Below are positions 36,760 through 45,603 of a stretch of DNA of 64,000 bases, in pieces. This stretch comes from Amycolatopsis regifaucium (GTDB lineage: Bacteria > Actinomycetota > Actinomycetes > Mycobacteriales > Pseudonocardiaceae). Made by a program: the position numbers and the translations under genes. Numbering within the stretch: the stretch's first letter is position 1; each line of letters opens with the position of its first letter. The notes beneath the pieces are model-generated. The model was not told where the DNA came from. It did not search any database and saw only the letters and a program-made list of their open reading frames with translations. The DNA is taken from positions 124,001 to 188,000 of the forward strand of contig NZ_LQCI01000003.1 in NCBI RefSeq assembly GCF_001613935.1, read 5' to 3'.

Positions 36760-39562
36760 CCCGTTCGGCACCGAGCGGTTACGCACGGCCGTCCTGCGCG
36801 CGTGGGCGGATTCGCCGACGCGCTTCACCGAAGACACCAACACCGAGAACGATCTCCGCGTCGGCGGCTACCGTGACCGGCTGTTCGTCGAACTCGCGCA
36901 GAACGCCGCCGACGCCGCCTTGGCCGCCGGTGAGCGTGGCAGGCTTCGGGTGTCCGTTGTGGACGGTGAGCTGAGGTTCGCCAACACGGGTGCGCCACTG
37001 GACGCCCGGGGTGTCGAATCCCTTGCCTCGCTTCGTGCTTCCGGCAAGGGTGACGACACGGTCGGCCGCTTCGGCGTCGGTTTCGCCGCCGTGCTCACGG
37101 TTTCCGCCGAACCGCGGATCGTCTCGACGACCGGCGGTGTCGCGTTCTCCGCGACCCGCACGCGAACGGAGGCAGCCCGCACCGGCGACGTTCCCGTTCT
37201 TCGGCTGCCGTGGCCGGTCTCGGCCGACGAACCTCCCGTGCCGGACGGTTTCACCACCGAGGTCCGGCTGCCGGTGCGCGACGACGTCGATCTCCCCGCT
37301 CTGCTGGCGGAGCTGGCGAGCGACACCGGAGACCTGCTGCTCACCTTGTCCTGGCTGGAGAGCATCGAGATCGAAGGCGGTGTCTGGCGCCGGACCGAGC
37401 TTGGCGACGGCGTCGTCGAACTCTCGTCGCCGGATGGCTCCGCCGACCGCTGGCAGGTTCACCGCGGCGAGGTCGTCTGGGCGGTCCCGCTGGACGGATC
37501 CGGATCGCCGCGGCCGCTCGGTGACGACGTCCTGCACGCGCCGACCCCCACCGACGACGAACTCTCCCTGCCCGCGCGGCTGATCGCGACGCTGCCGATC
37601 GAGCCGTCGCGCCGCCGCGCGCTGCCCGGCCCGGAGCTGACGGCGGCTCTGAAGAGCGCCGCGCGGGAGTACGTCGAACTCGTCCGTTCCCTGCCTGCCG
37701 AGGAACGCCTGGCGCTCGTACCCGGCGGAGGCTTTCCGCGTTCCACTGTGGACGGAACACTGCGCGAAGCCATCTTGGAGAACCTCACCGATTCCCCTTG
37801 GCTCCCCGCGCAAGAGGGTGACGATCTGCCGGGTCGCCAGGCACGAGTCCTGTCGGTCGACATTCCGGGATTGGCGCCGCTGCTGGCCGATCTCGTGCCA
37901 GGACTGGTTTCGCTGTCCGGTGTGGACCTTCGCGCCGTCGGTGCGCGCTCGCTTTCGCCTGCCGAGGCCATCGAACTGCTGACCGGCATCCAGCGCGAGC
38001 CCTCGTGGTGGCACTCGCTCTACGACGTGCTGCTCCCGGCGCTCGAAGCACACGACCTCACCAAGGACGACCTCGGCGGCTTGCCGGTGCCGATGTCGGA
38101 CGGCCGCACGTTGCCGGGGGTGCGTGACGCGCTGCTCGTCGGTGGTTCGGCGGAGCTGCTCGAACTGCTGTCCGATGTGGACATTCTCGGGCTTCGGCTC
38201 GTGCACCCGGTCGCCGCGCATCCGTTGCTGGAACGCTTGGGCGCCAAGCACGCCGAGGCGGGCGACCTGCTCGAAGCCGACGCGCTGAGCGCCGCCGTCG
38301 AGCGCAGTGTCGAGGATGTCCAGTCTGGTTTGGACGGTATGGCGCTCGCGGGTGCGGTGCTCCGCCTGATCGCCGAAGTCGGCGACGACGCGCCCGAATG
38401 GGCGAGTGCCTTGGCCTTGCCCGGCGAAGACGGTTGGCGGCGCGCGGACGAACTCGTCCTGCCGACTTCGCCGCTCGGTGACGTCTTCGACCCCGAGGTC
38501 TTCGAAGAAGACGGGCCACTGTCCATTCTGGACGAGGAGTTCGCCGAGGACTGGCCGGTGTCCACGCTGGTCGCGGTCGGTGTCCTCGATTCGTTCGCGA
38601 TCGTTTCCGACGACGATCCGCTGGAACCCGAGCACGGCCTGCCCGACGAACACGACTGGTGGGACGCGCGGGAGAAACCGCCGTCACGGGTGCTCGCCGT
38701 ACGCGATCTCGACCTCGTGGCCGACGACACCTGGCCCGAGGCGCTGCGGCTGCTCGCGGCCCGCCCGGATACCTGGCGTGCCCTGACCGAACCCGGTGGG
38801 CACACCGGCTGGTGGCTCGCGCGATACGCCCTTTTGGCCGGACACGCGCCGCTCGACTGGCGGATGCCCGAGGCGGCCGCGCTGGCCGGACTCTACGACG
38901 TCGTCCCGGATTCGGGGCTGAGCAAGGAGATCCTGCTCGCCGCCGGAGTGCGGACCGCCCTGACGGTCGACACCGCCGAAGACGTCGAAGAGCTACTGGA
39001 GCGGCTGGGAGATCCCGAGCGCACGGTGAGCCCCGGGCTCGCGTCCCGGGCGCACGCGGCGCTCGCCGAGTCCGAAGTGGACATCGACGCGCCGGATCGC
39101 GTCCGGGTCGCGGACGGTTCGGCCGTCGACGCCCGGAACGCCGTCGTACTCGACGTCCCGTGGTTCGCCGCCGTGCTGGCCCCGGACCGGATGGTCGTCA
39201 CGGCGAGCGGGGCCGGGGCGCTGGCGGAGCTGCTGGATCTGCCGGTGGCGAGCGGCCTCGACGCCAAGGTCACCGACGACGGCGAATACGTGCCGTGGAC
39301 CGAGCTTTCCGCGTTGCGGCTGGCCGCCGATCAGCTGGGCGTCGAACTGCCCGACGGCGGGGTGCTGCTGCACGAGACGCTGACGGTGTCCTTCGAGGAC
39401 GCCGAACGCGACGTCGCCTGGTGGTCGGACGGCAGGCTGCACGCCGCCGACACCCCGGAAGGTCTCGCGCGGGCGTTCGCCTGGGCCACGGACCGGTGGG
39501 CCGACCGGCACGTCCTCACGGCCCTCCTCGACGACCCTTCACCCTCCGCCCTCCTGAACTAG
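36743..39562 (+). CDS. Sacsin-like GHKL ATPase-domain protein
   Basis: 939 residues. The N-terminus is an Hsp90/sacsin-type GHKL domain: FVELAQNAADAALAAGERGR (N box), VESLASLRASGKGDD (region near G1) and TVGRFGVGFAAVLTV (G2). The rest is a large all-family-specific region, likely scaffold or chaperone-like. In other bacteria sacsin-N proteins occur alone or in nuclease/defence contexts; here the partner is DUF3027. GTG 36743 or 36749 could start it. Role not established. Confidence 0.85.
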   Translation: MPVSTDPFGTERLRTAVLRAWADSPTRFTEDTNTENDLRVGGYRDRLFVELAQNAADAALAAGERGRLRVSVVDGELRFANTGAPLDARGVESLASLRASGKGDDTVGRFGVGFAAVLTVSAEPRIVSTTGGVAFSATRTRTEAARTGDVPVLRLPWPVSADEPPVPDGFTTEVRLPVRDDVDLPALLAELASDTGDLLLTLSWLESIEIEGGVWRRTELGDGVVELSSPDGSADRWQVHRGEVVWAVPLDGSGSPRPLGDDVLHAPTPTDDELSLPARLIATLPIEPSRRRALPGPELTAALKSAAREYVELVRSLPAEERLALVPGGGFPRSTVDGTLREAILENLTDSPWLPAQEGDDLPGRQARVLSVDIPGLAPLLADLVPGLVSLSGVDLRAVGARSLSPAEAIELLTGIQREPSWWHSLYDVLLPALEAHDLTKDDLGGLPVPMSDGRTLPGVRDALLVGGSAELLELLSDVDILGLRLVHPVAAHPLLERLGAKHAEAGDLLEADALSAAVERSVEDVQSGLDGMALAGAVLRLIAEVGDDAPEWASALALPGEDGWRRADELVLPTSPLGDVFDPEVFEEDGPLSILDEEFAEDWPVSTLVAVGVLDSFAIVSDDDPLEPEHGLPDEHDWWDAREKPPSRVLAVRDLDLVADDTWPEALRLLAARPDTWRALTEPGGHTGWWLARYALLAGHAPLDWRMPEAAALAGLYDVVPDSGLSKEILLAAGVRTALTVDTAEDVEELLERLGDPERTVSPGLASRAHAALAESEVDIDAPDRVRVADGSAVDARNAVVLDVPWFAAVLAPDRMVVTASGAGALAELLDLPVASGLDAKVTDDGEYVPWTELSALRLAADQLGVELPDGGVLLHETLTVSFEDAERDVAWWSDGRLHAADTPEGLARAFAWATDRWADRHVLTALLDDPSPSALLN

Positions 39563-39573
39563 CCCCCTCCACT

Positions 39574-39641
39574 GATGCATTTCGTCCTCTGAACGCGGTA
39601 GTTGCGTGTGCAAGTACCGCATTCAGAGGACGAAATGCGTC
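39574..39641. repeat. Dispersed palindrome family A, copy 3
   Basis: GATGCATTTCGTCCTCTGAA... pairs with ...TTCAGAGGACGAAATGCGTC (68 bp), with one C-A mismatch in the stem. It fills the convergent gap after the sacsin-like gene (39562), and its last bases overlap the stop of the DUF2530 gene (39640-39642). Its right arm matches copies 1 and 2 exactly. Confidence 0.85.
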
Positions 39642-39906
39642 AGAAGCGTTGAGCGCTTTTCGAACCGCGGCGGGCCGCGGCGCGCTGCCAGGCGATGATC
39701 GCGAGACCGATGAAGCCGAGCACGACGCCGGCGAGCGACGTCTGCACCCAGATGCCGTCGGTCACAAAGAACAGGACCACGGTCGCGACGGCCCAGAGCG
39801 AGGTACCTACGATCACGACCGGCGTCAGGTCGGTCAGCCGCTTCGGCAGCTCCGGCGTATGCCGCAATGAACCGTTTACTTCCCCGGAATTGATCGATTC
39901 GCCCAC
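39640..39906 (-). CDS. DUF2530 family membrane protein
   Basis: 88 residues with two TM helices (LTPVVIVGTSLWAVATVVLF and TSLAGVVLGFIGLAIIAWQ) and a basic C-terminus. GTG 39906 fits the family length; a longer frame to 39975 runs across the divergent purine permease start. Function unknown. Confidence 0.8.
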   Translation of the reverse strand: MGESINSGEVNGSLRHTPELPKRLTDLTPVVIVGTSLWAVATVVLFFVTDGIWVQTSLAGVVLGFIGLAIIAWQRAAARRGSKSAQRF

Positions 39907-39947
39907 GTGGGGAAGGGTACCCGGCAACGGGCGAAGGGTGGTACGCG

Positions 39948-41405
39948 ATGGCGGAGCAGCGCACCCGGTCCACACTGGACCGGTACTTCAAGATCAGCGA
40001 GCGCGGCTCGACACCGGGGCGTGAGATCCGCGGCGGGATCGTCACCTTCTTCACGATGGCCTACATCGTGGTCCTCAACCCATTGATCATCGGCAGCTTC
40101 TCCGCTTCCGATGCGGGCGCGCACAAGGACGTCGTCGGCGACATCCTTCCCGTGCCGCAGGTCGCCGCGGTCACCGCGCTGGTCGCCGGGGTGCTGACCA
40201 TCGTCATGGGGCTGGTCGCGAACTACCCGTTCGCCATCGCCACCGGCCTCGGCATCAACAGCCTGGTCGCGGTCAGCCTCGCCTCGCAGATGACCTGGCC
40301 CGAGGCGATGGGCCTGGTGGTGATCGAGGGGCTGGTCATCGTCCTGCTGGTCTTCGCCGGGATCCGCACGGCGGTGTTCAACGCCGTGCCCCCACAGCTC
40401 AAATCCGCGATCGCCGTCGGCATCGGCCTGTTCATCACGCTGATCGGCCTGGTCGACGCGGGCTTCGTCCGCCGCGTCCCGGACGACGCGAAGACGACCG
40501 TGCCGGTCGGGCTCGGCATCAACGGCTCGATCGCCTCGTGGCCGACGCTGGTGTTCGTCGTCGGCCTGCTGGTCACCGGCATCCTGGTCGCGAAGCGGGT
40601 CAAGGGCGCGATCCTGATCGGTGTGCTCGCCTCGACCGTGCTGGCGATCGTCGTCGAGTCGATCACGAAGGTCGGCCCGTCCAAGGGCGTCAACCCGCAG
40701 GGCTGGAACCTCGGCTACCCGGCGCTGCCCGAACAGGTCCTCGGTCTGCCGGATCTCTCGCTGGTCGGCGACATCTCCTTCGGCGCCTGGACGCGGCTGC
40801 CGATCATCACCGTCGTACTGCTGGTGTTCACCCTGGTGCTGGCGGACTTCTTCGACACCATGGGCTCGATGACGGGACTGGCCAAGGAGGCCGATCTCCT
40901 GCCGCCGGACGGCAAACTCCCGAACGTCGGCAAGGCCCTGTTCGTCGACGGCCTCGCGGGCGCGGCGGGCGGCTTCGCGTCGTCGAGCTCGAACACCGTC
41001 TACGTCGAGTCCGCGTCCGGTATCGCCGAAGGGGCCAGGACCGGCCTCGCGAACGTCGTCACCGGCGTGCTCTTCATCGCGGCGATGTTCCTGACCCCGC
41101 TCTACCAGGTCGTCCCGGTCGAGGCCGCGGCTCCGGCGCTGGTCGTCGTCGGCGCGCTGATGATGAGCCAGGTCAAGGAGATCGACTTCGCCGACTTCAC
41201 CATCGCGCTGCCCGCCTTCCTGACCATCGTGGTCATGCCGTTCACCTACTCGATCGCGAACGGCATCGGCGCGGGCTTCGTCAGCTACGTCGTCATCCGC
41301 GCGGTCACCGGGAAGGCGAAGGGCGTGCACCCGCTGATGTGGGGCATCGCGGTGATGTTCATCGCCTACTTCGCCGTCGGCCCGATCCAGGCCGCGTTCA
41401 ACTGA
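39948..41405 (+). CDS. NCS2 family purine permease (AzgA/GhxP-like)
   Basis: Proton-coupled uptake of adenine, guanine or hypoxanthine. 485 residues with about 13 TM helices; family motifs GGIVTFFTMAYIVVLNPLII, the ATGLGINSLVAVSLA region, LVLADFFDTMGSMTGLAKEA and SSSNTVYVESASGIAEGART. It is not in an operon; a short hairpin CCCGTG...CACGGG follows. Confidence 0.9.
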   Translation: MAEQRTRSTLDRYFKISERGSTPGREIRGGIVTFFTMAYIVVLNPLIIGSFSASDAGAHKDVVGDILPVPQVAAVTALVAGVLTIVMGLVANYPFAIATGLGINSLVAVSLASQMTWPEAMGLVVIEGLVIVLLVFAGIRTAVFNAVPPQLKSAIAVGIGLFITLIGLVDAGFVRRVPDDAKTTVPVGLGINGSIASWPTLVFVVGLLVTGILVAKRVKGAILIGVLASTVLAIVVESITKVGPSKGVNPQGWNLGYPALPEQVLGLPDLSLVGDISFGAWTRLPIITVVLLVFTLVLADFFDTMGSMTGLAKEADLLPPDGKLPNVGKALFVDGLAGAAGGFASSSSNTVYVESASGIAEGARTGLANVVTGVLFIAAMFLTPLYQVVPVEAAAPALVVVGALMMSQVKEIDFADFTIALPAFLTIVVMPFTYSIANGIGAGFVSYVVIRAVTGKAKGVHPLMWGIAVMFIAYFAVGPIQAAFN

Positions 41406-41420
41406 CCTGGACTTTTGTCA

Positions 41421-41440
41421 CCCGTGGTCGATCTCACGGG
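41421..41440. terminator. Short hairpin after the purine permease gene
   Basis: CCCGTG (41421-41426) and CACGGG (41435-41440) with an 8-base loop, 16 bases after the stop. It may terminate the permease transcript; the stem is only 6 bp. The 32 bases that follow lead to the MarR gene and contain AT-rich TAAGCTAACTATA before the ATG, perhaps its promoter. Confidence 0.4.
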
Positions 41441-41472
41441 CCGGGAATCCGATCGTGAGGTAAGCTAACTAT

Positions 41473-41904
41473 ATGTCCGGAGACACGCACGAGCGCTCAC
41501 TGGCGAGTCGCCTGCGTCTCGCGGTGGTACGGCTCAATCGCCGGCTACGGGCACAGCGCGCCGGTGACGGCATCTCGCTGACACAGGTGTCCGCACTGTC
41601 CACGCTGCACAAGTGTGGTGCGCTGACCCCCGGCCAGCTGGCCGCGAAGGAAGGCGTTCAGCCCCCATCGATGACGAGGGTGATCGCCGCGCTCGAAGAG
41701 ATGGATTACGTCGAGCGCAGGCCGCATCCGACGGACGGCCGCCAGGCCATCGTCGAGTTGTCGGACCGCGGCCGGGCCTACGTGATCGAGCAGATCACCG
41801 CACGGGAGATCTGGCTGGACAAACAATTGGCGGAGTTGAGCGCGGGGGAACGCGAAGTGCTCTCTCGCGCCGCGGAGATCATCGACAGGATGGCGGGGAA
41901 CTAA
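41473..41904 (+). CDS. MarR family transcriptional regulator
   Basis: 143 residues, winged helix: LTQVSALSTLHKCGALTPGQ, LAAKEGVQPPSMTRVIAALE and wing RRPHPTDGRQAIVELSDRG. It precedes an MFS exporter gene by 5 bases, so it probably controls that exporter in response to a small aromatic or antibiotic ligand. The ATG has an AT-rich region just upstream. Confidence 0.88.
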   Translation: MSGDTHERSLASRLRLAVVRLNRRLRAQRAGDGISLTQVSALSTLHKCGALTPGQLAAKEGVQPPSMTRVIAALEEMDYVERRPHPTDGRQAIVELSDRGRAYVIEQITAREIWLDKQLAELSAGEREVLSRAAEIIDRMAGN

Positions 41905-41909
41905 CAGCG

Positions 41910-43274
41910 GTGACGACCACGGGTAGCGAAACACAGTGTCCTTCGAAGACCACCGCTACTCGCGAACCCGCTCCGCCGCCACCCTCCTCCGGCAAGGACA
42001 AGCCGCGCGGGAGCATGTTCTCCTCGCTGAAGGTGCGCAACTACCGGCTCTTCTTCACCGGCCAGGTCATCTCGAACATCGGCACCTGGATGCAGCGCAT
42101 CGCGCAGGACTGGCTGGTGTTCACCCTCAGCGGCAACAACCCGATCGCGCTCGGCATCGCGGTCGCGCTGCAGTTCTTGCCCACGCTGTTCCTCTCGCTG
42201 TGGGCAGGCGTGCTGGCCGATCGCGTCGACAAGCGTCGGTTGCTGATCGGCATCCAGATCGCCGTGCTGACACAGGCCATCGTCCTCGGCGTACTCGACC
42301 TGAGCGGTATCGCGACGCTCTGGCAGGTGTACGTCCTCTGCTTCACCCTCGGTTGCACGGCGGCGCTGGAAGTGCCGGCGCGGCAGTCGTTCGTCGCCGA
42401 AATGGTCGGCAGGGACAAGGTCACCAACGCCGTCGCGCTCAACTCCTCGATCTTCAACATGGCCCGCATCGTCGGACCGGCCATCGCGGGCTTCGCGATC
42501 ACCTGGGTCGGAACAGGCTGGCTGTTCATCGCGAACGCGCTGAGCACCGGCGCCGTCATCGCCGCGCTGGCGATGATGAACCCCGACAAGCTCTTCCGCG
42601 GCCCGGTCATCCCGCGCGAGAAGGGGCAACTCGTCGAAGGGCTGCGGTACGTCCGGCGGCGTAGCGACCTGATGACCGTGATGGTGCTGGTGTTCTTCGT
42701 GAGCACCTTCGGCATCACCTACTTCACCTCTCTGCCGATCGTCGCCGCGAACGTCTTCCACACCAACGCCGACGGCTACGGCCTCCTGTCGACGCTGGTC
42801 GCCGTCGGTACCTTCACCGGCGCGCTGATGTCCGCCCGCCGCAACAGCCGCGGTGGTCCGCGCGTGCGGCTGCTGCTGATCTCGGCGTTCCTGCTCGGCG
42901 CGTTCGAAGTGGTCACCGCGTTCATGCCGACCTACCTGACCTTCGGTCTCGCGCTGATCCCGCTGGGCTTCGCTACGATCACGTTCTTGAACACGGCGAA
43001 CGCGCTGGTGCAGACCGCGGTCAGCCCGGAGATGCGCGGCCGCGTGATGGGCCTGTACGTCTTGGTACTGATCGGGGGCAACCCCGTTGGAGGGCCGATG
43101 ACCGGCTGGATGGCCGACGCCTTCGGTGGGCGTTCGCCGTTCTACATCGGCGGCGCGATCTCGGCGCTCGCCGCGGTGGTGTGCGCCGTCGTGCTGATCC
43201 GGCGCGGCGGAGTGCGGCTGCCGGTGCGGCGGTTCGGCAACGGGCTGCGCGTGCTGAAGCGGGAGCGGATGTGA
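41910..43274 (+). CDS. MFS transporter (enterobactin/multidrug exporter type)
   Basis: 454 residues, 12 TM helices, starting after a 40-residue Pro-rich N-terminus (KVRNYRLFFTGQVISNIGTW is characteristic of the DHA3/EntS-like group). Motif A-like loop WAGVLADRVDKRRLL. GTG 41910 is 5 bases after the MarR stop. Together they form a regulator-exporter pair. Confidence 0.87.
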   Translation: MTTTGSETQCPSKTTATREPAPPPPSSGKDKPRGSMFSSLKVRNYRLFFTGQVISNIGTWMQRIAQDWLVFTLSGNNPIALGIAVALQFLPTLFLSLWAGVLADRVDKRRLLIGIQIAVLTQAIVLGVLDLSGIATLWQVYVLCFTLGCTAALEVPARQSFVAEMVGRDKVTNAVALNSSIFNMARIVGPAIAGFAITWVGTGWLFIANALSTGAVIAALAMMNPDKLFRGPVIPREKGQLVEGLRYVRRRSDLMTVMVLVFFVSTFGITYFTSLPIVAANVFHTNADGYGLLSTLVAVGTFTGALMSARRNSRGGPRVRLLLISAFLLGAFEVVTAFMPTYLTFGLALIPLGFATITFLNTANALVQTAVSPEMRGRVMGLYVLVLIGGNPVGGPMTGWMADAFGGRSPFYIGGAISALAAVVCAVVLIRRGGVRLPVRRFGNGLRVLKRERM

Positions 43275-43708
43275 ACACGCTCGGGGTCGTGCCCTCGGTG
43301 ACGAGGTGGAACGACGGCGAGGCCCGGTTCCTGGACTGGACGATCGACGGCGTCGCCCTGCGTGAACTCGTTCCCATGCAGGAGCGGACACCGCTGTCCC
43401 TGGACGACGATCGATCGCGTGAGTGGGCCGTCGAGAACCTGTCGCGGTTGCTGGGCCGTCTGCCCGGTGACTTCGACGACGGGCGGGTCGCGCTGCTCTT
43501 CTGCCCGCTGTGCGGCGACCTCGGCTGCGGTGGGTACAGCGTCGAGCTCGTCTTCGGCGACGACGAGGTCGAGTGGCGGGCATTCGGCCGGCAGTACGAC
43601 TACGAGCCGTTCCATCCTGATCAAGAGGTCCCGTTCACCGGGGCCAGGTTCGAGCGGAAGGCGTACGAGAAGCTGCTCGGCGACCTCCTGACGGACTATC
43701 GGGCCTAG
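43271..43708 (+). CDS. Conserved hypothetical protein with CPLCGDLGCG motif
   Basis: 145 residues, acidic, no signal or TM. The motif LLFCPLCGDLGCGGYSVELV suggests a metal or structural Cys cluster. The C-terminus is hydrophilic. GTG 43271 overlaps the MFS stop by 4 bases. Unknown function; the same arrangement may be conserved after EntS-like MFS genes. Confidence 0.75.
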   Translation: MNTLGVVPSVTRWNDGEARFLDWTIDGVALRELVPMQERTPLSLDDDRSREWAVENLSRLLGRLPGDFDDGRVALLFCPLCGDLGCGGYSVELVFGDDEVEWRAFGRQYDYEPFHPDQEVPFTGARFERKAYEKLLGDLLTDYRA

Positions 43709-44718
43709 CGCCCCAGCAGCGGCGGCATCATCTTCTCGGCGAGGGCGCTCAGATCGCCGGTGCCCTTGAACTTCAGCGTCTCCCCGGCCGGATCGGCGGT
43801 GAGTTGCACGACGACGCTCTTGTCGGTGACCTGCGCGGGCAGTCCCGCGATGGCGGTGGTCGGTTTGACGGTCGAGGACAGCGCGCTGTAGTCCGCCGTC
43901 ACCCCGTTCAACTCGCAGCCGGCGAAAAAGGTGGGCTTCGCCGTGTCCGCCGGGGTGCCGAGCGCGCGGCCCAGCTCTCCGCACAGCAGCCAGGAGATCA
44001 CCGGCAGGGGTTTGTCCTTGATCGGGCCGGGCTCGACCGCTTGCATCGGGATCTCGCCGTCCTCGCCGATTTTCGGCAACTTCGGCCCCGGCGGCATCGC
44101 GCCCGCGATCAAGGCCTCGGCGAGCGCCGTCGCCTTGTTCGCGGTCTCGGGGTGCCCGATGACCCTGGCGCGGACGGAAACGTTCAGCACCGGAGAGGCG
44201 CCGCTGTGCGGGGCGACCTCGACCAGTTCGACACTCAGGCTGGTGCCGTCCTTGTCGGTGGCGACGACCGCCGTCTTGCCGGCGACGGAGGTCTTCGTGG
44301 GCACCCCGCGGCTCGTGTCCTCGGGCAGCGCGGGGATCATCTGGGCGCTGACGTCGAGTTCCGCGGTCACCGCGTGACAGGCCGTGGAGACCTCACGCAG
44401 CGTGCGGCCGCCGAGGATCTCCTCCCAGCGCTGTTCCGGGATCGCCTGGCACAACACCTGCGCTCCCGTCTCGCCCGTCAGCGCCGCCACCATCTCGCCC
44501 GTCGGCATCGCGACCGGGCGAAGCGGGTCGCCGGACTTGGACGGCCATATCTCGGGAAGCGTGGCTTCGGGCTTGTCGTCTTTGTTCAGGACGCTGATCG
44601 CGACGAAGATCGCCATACCGAACGCCAAAAGGACACTCGTCAGCGCGCAGCCCGCCCAGATCCACATCGGACGGTCGGTCTTGCGCGCGATGGCGCGGTA
44701 GTCGTTCGGTGTGGCCAC
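43705..44718 (-). CDS. Hypothetical membrane-anchored protein
   Basis: 337 residues: a 20-residue cytoplasmic start, one TM (MWIWAGCALTSVLLAFGMAIFV trimmed at about 18-42), then a large extracytoplasmic domain with four Cys (VLCQAI, STACHAV, WLLCGELG, FAGCELN) that could form two disulfides. Convergent overlap of 4 bases with the gene at 43708. No recognised family. Confidence 0.75.
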   Translation of the reverse strand: MATPNDYRAIARKTDRPMWIWAGCALTSVLLAFGMAIFVAISVLNKDDKPEATLPEIWPSKSGDPLRPVAMPTGEMVAALTGETGAQVLCQAIPEQRWEEILGGRTLREVSTACHAVTAELDVSAQMIPALPEDTSRGVPTKTSVAGKTAVVATDKDGTSLSVELVEVAPHSGASPVLNVSVRARVIGHPETANKATALAEALIAGAMPPGPKLPKIGEDGEIPMQAVEPGPIKDKPLPVISWLLCGELGRALGTPADTAKPTFFAGCELNGVTADYSALSSTVKPTTAIAGLPAQVTDKSVVVQLTADPAGETLKFKGTGDLSALAEKMMPPLLGR

Positions 44719-44896
44719 GGGGTGAAGCTAGCTCTTCGCGGCGCGCCTGTCCTGCGAAACGCCAACTCGGCAGGGCAGCTCCGGGAGTTGGGGCTTCGAG
44801 CCAGGTTGCGGTAGGCTTGAGTCAGCGCTGGTTACTAAATCGGCGAAGTGGACCCGGCAGCCTTCCGGACGGTGGGTGGGCCGGGTTTCGCGCATC

Positions 44897-45421
44897 TCAG
44901 ACCGTGCGGACCTCGTCCACCATCTCTCGTACGCGGCTCTTCCAATGGCCGCCCCGTTGCCAGCACCAGGCGAGAGCGTCGGGGATGGCAAGAAGTGGTT
45001 CTTCGAAAGCTCGGAGATGCCGGTACTCGAGAACGTCCTCGCAGCCGTACCGTCGTACGGCTCGATAGAGCGTCTTCCGGTCGAGTGTCACGATGGATTC
45101 ATCGGTTTCCAGGACAAGCATGCGCGTTCCGGTGGACGAGAGGTCTTCGATCAACACATTCAGGCAGGCTTCGCGTTGCCGTCGCCGATGGTGCGCCGAT
45201 GCGTCGTAGATTTTCACCGTCGGCCGAAGTTCGGCGATGGTGTCCAGAATGCGCTTCCGGCGTCCGTCGTTCTCGTTGGTGAAATGCAGGCGGCGCTGTC
45301 CTGGCAGTACCAGACTTTTCAAGGCCTGGCGGGCGGACGTGAGGTCGCCCGAAAGCAGCGCGGCGGCCGTCACCAAGTAGCCGCCTTCTTTGCTCTCGTC
45401 GACGAACACGTGGCTGGTCAT
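44897..45421 (-). CDS. Hypothetical protein resembling DUF3800 at its N-terminus
   Basis: 174 residues. The start MTSHVFVDESKEGGYLVTAA recalls the DUF3800/RNase H-like DES motif, followed by RLHFTNENDGRRKRILDTIA, also reminiscent of that group. ATG 45421 has AAGGA 4 bases upstream; a longer frame to 45559 has no site. It is flanked by unrelated genes and gaps of about 180 bases on both sides, suggesting a separately gained gene. Confidence 0.6.
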   Translation of the reverse strand: MTSHVFVDESKEGGYLVTAAALLSGDLTSARQALKSLVLPGQRRLHFTNENDGRRKRILDTIAELRPTVKIYDASAHHRRRQREACLNVLIEDLSSTGTRMLVLETDESIVTLDRKTLYRAVRRYGCEDVLEYRHLRAFEEPLLAIPDALAWCWQRGGHWKSRVREMVDEVRTV

Positions 45422-45603
45422 CCGGTCCTTGTTCCGGAGCACACCGGCAAGAAGATCATCGGACGCACTTGCGAGTCGGCAAAGGTTCTCGTGAGTGGGT
45501 TCGACGATGTGGCAATCGGGACGGTGAGTGTCCCGATTTCCGCATCGTCGTCCGGTCACGCGCGCACGCCCGCGGATCGGCGTCGGTCAGCGGCTCGAAA
45601 CGG

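Noticed and set aside
36779-38653. 624-residue leftward frame opposite the sacsin-like gene
   Set aside because: No domain; the GHKL motifs on the plus strand explain the region.
41901-43583. 560-residue leftward frame opposite the MFS gene
   Set aside because: Arg/His-rich composition; the plus-strand frame has 12 TM helices and a known start context.
44719-44896. Searched for a tRNA or ncRNA in the gap between 44718 and 44897
   Set aside because: No T-loop, anticodon stem or CCA-compatible acceptor pairing could be built.
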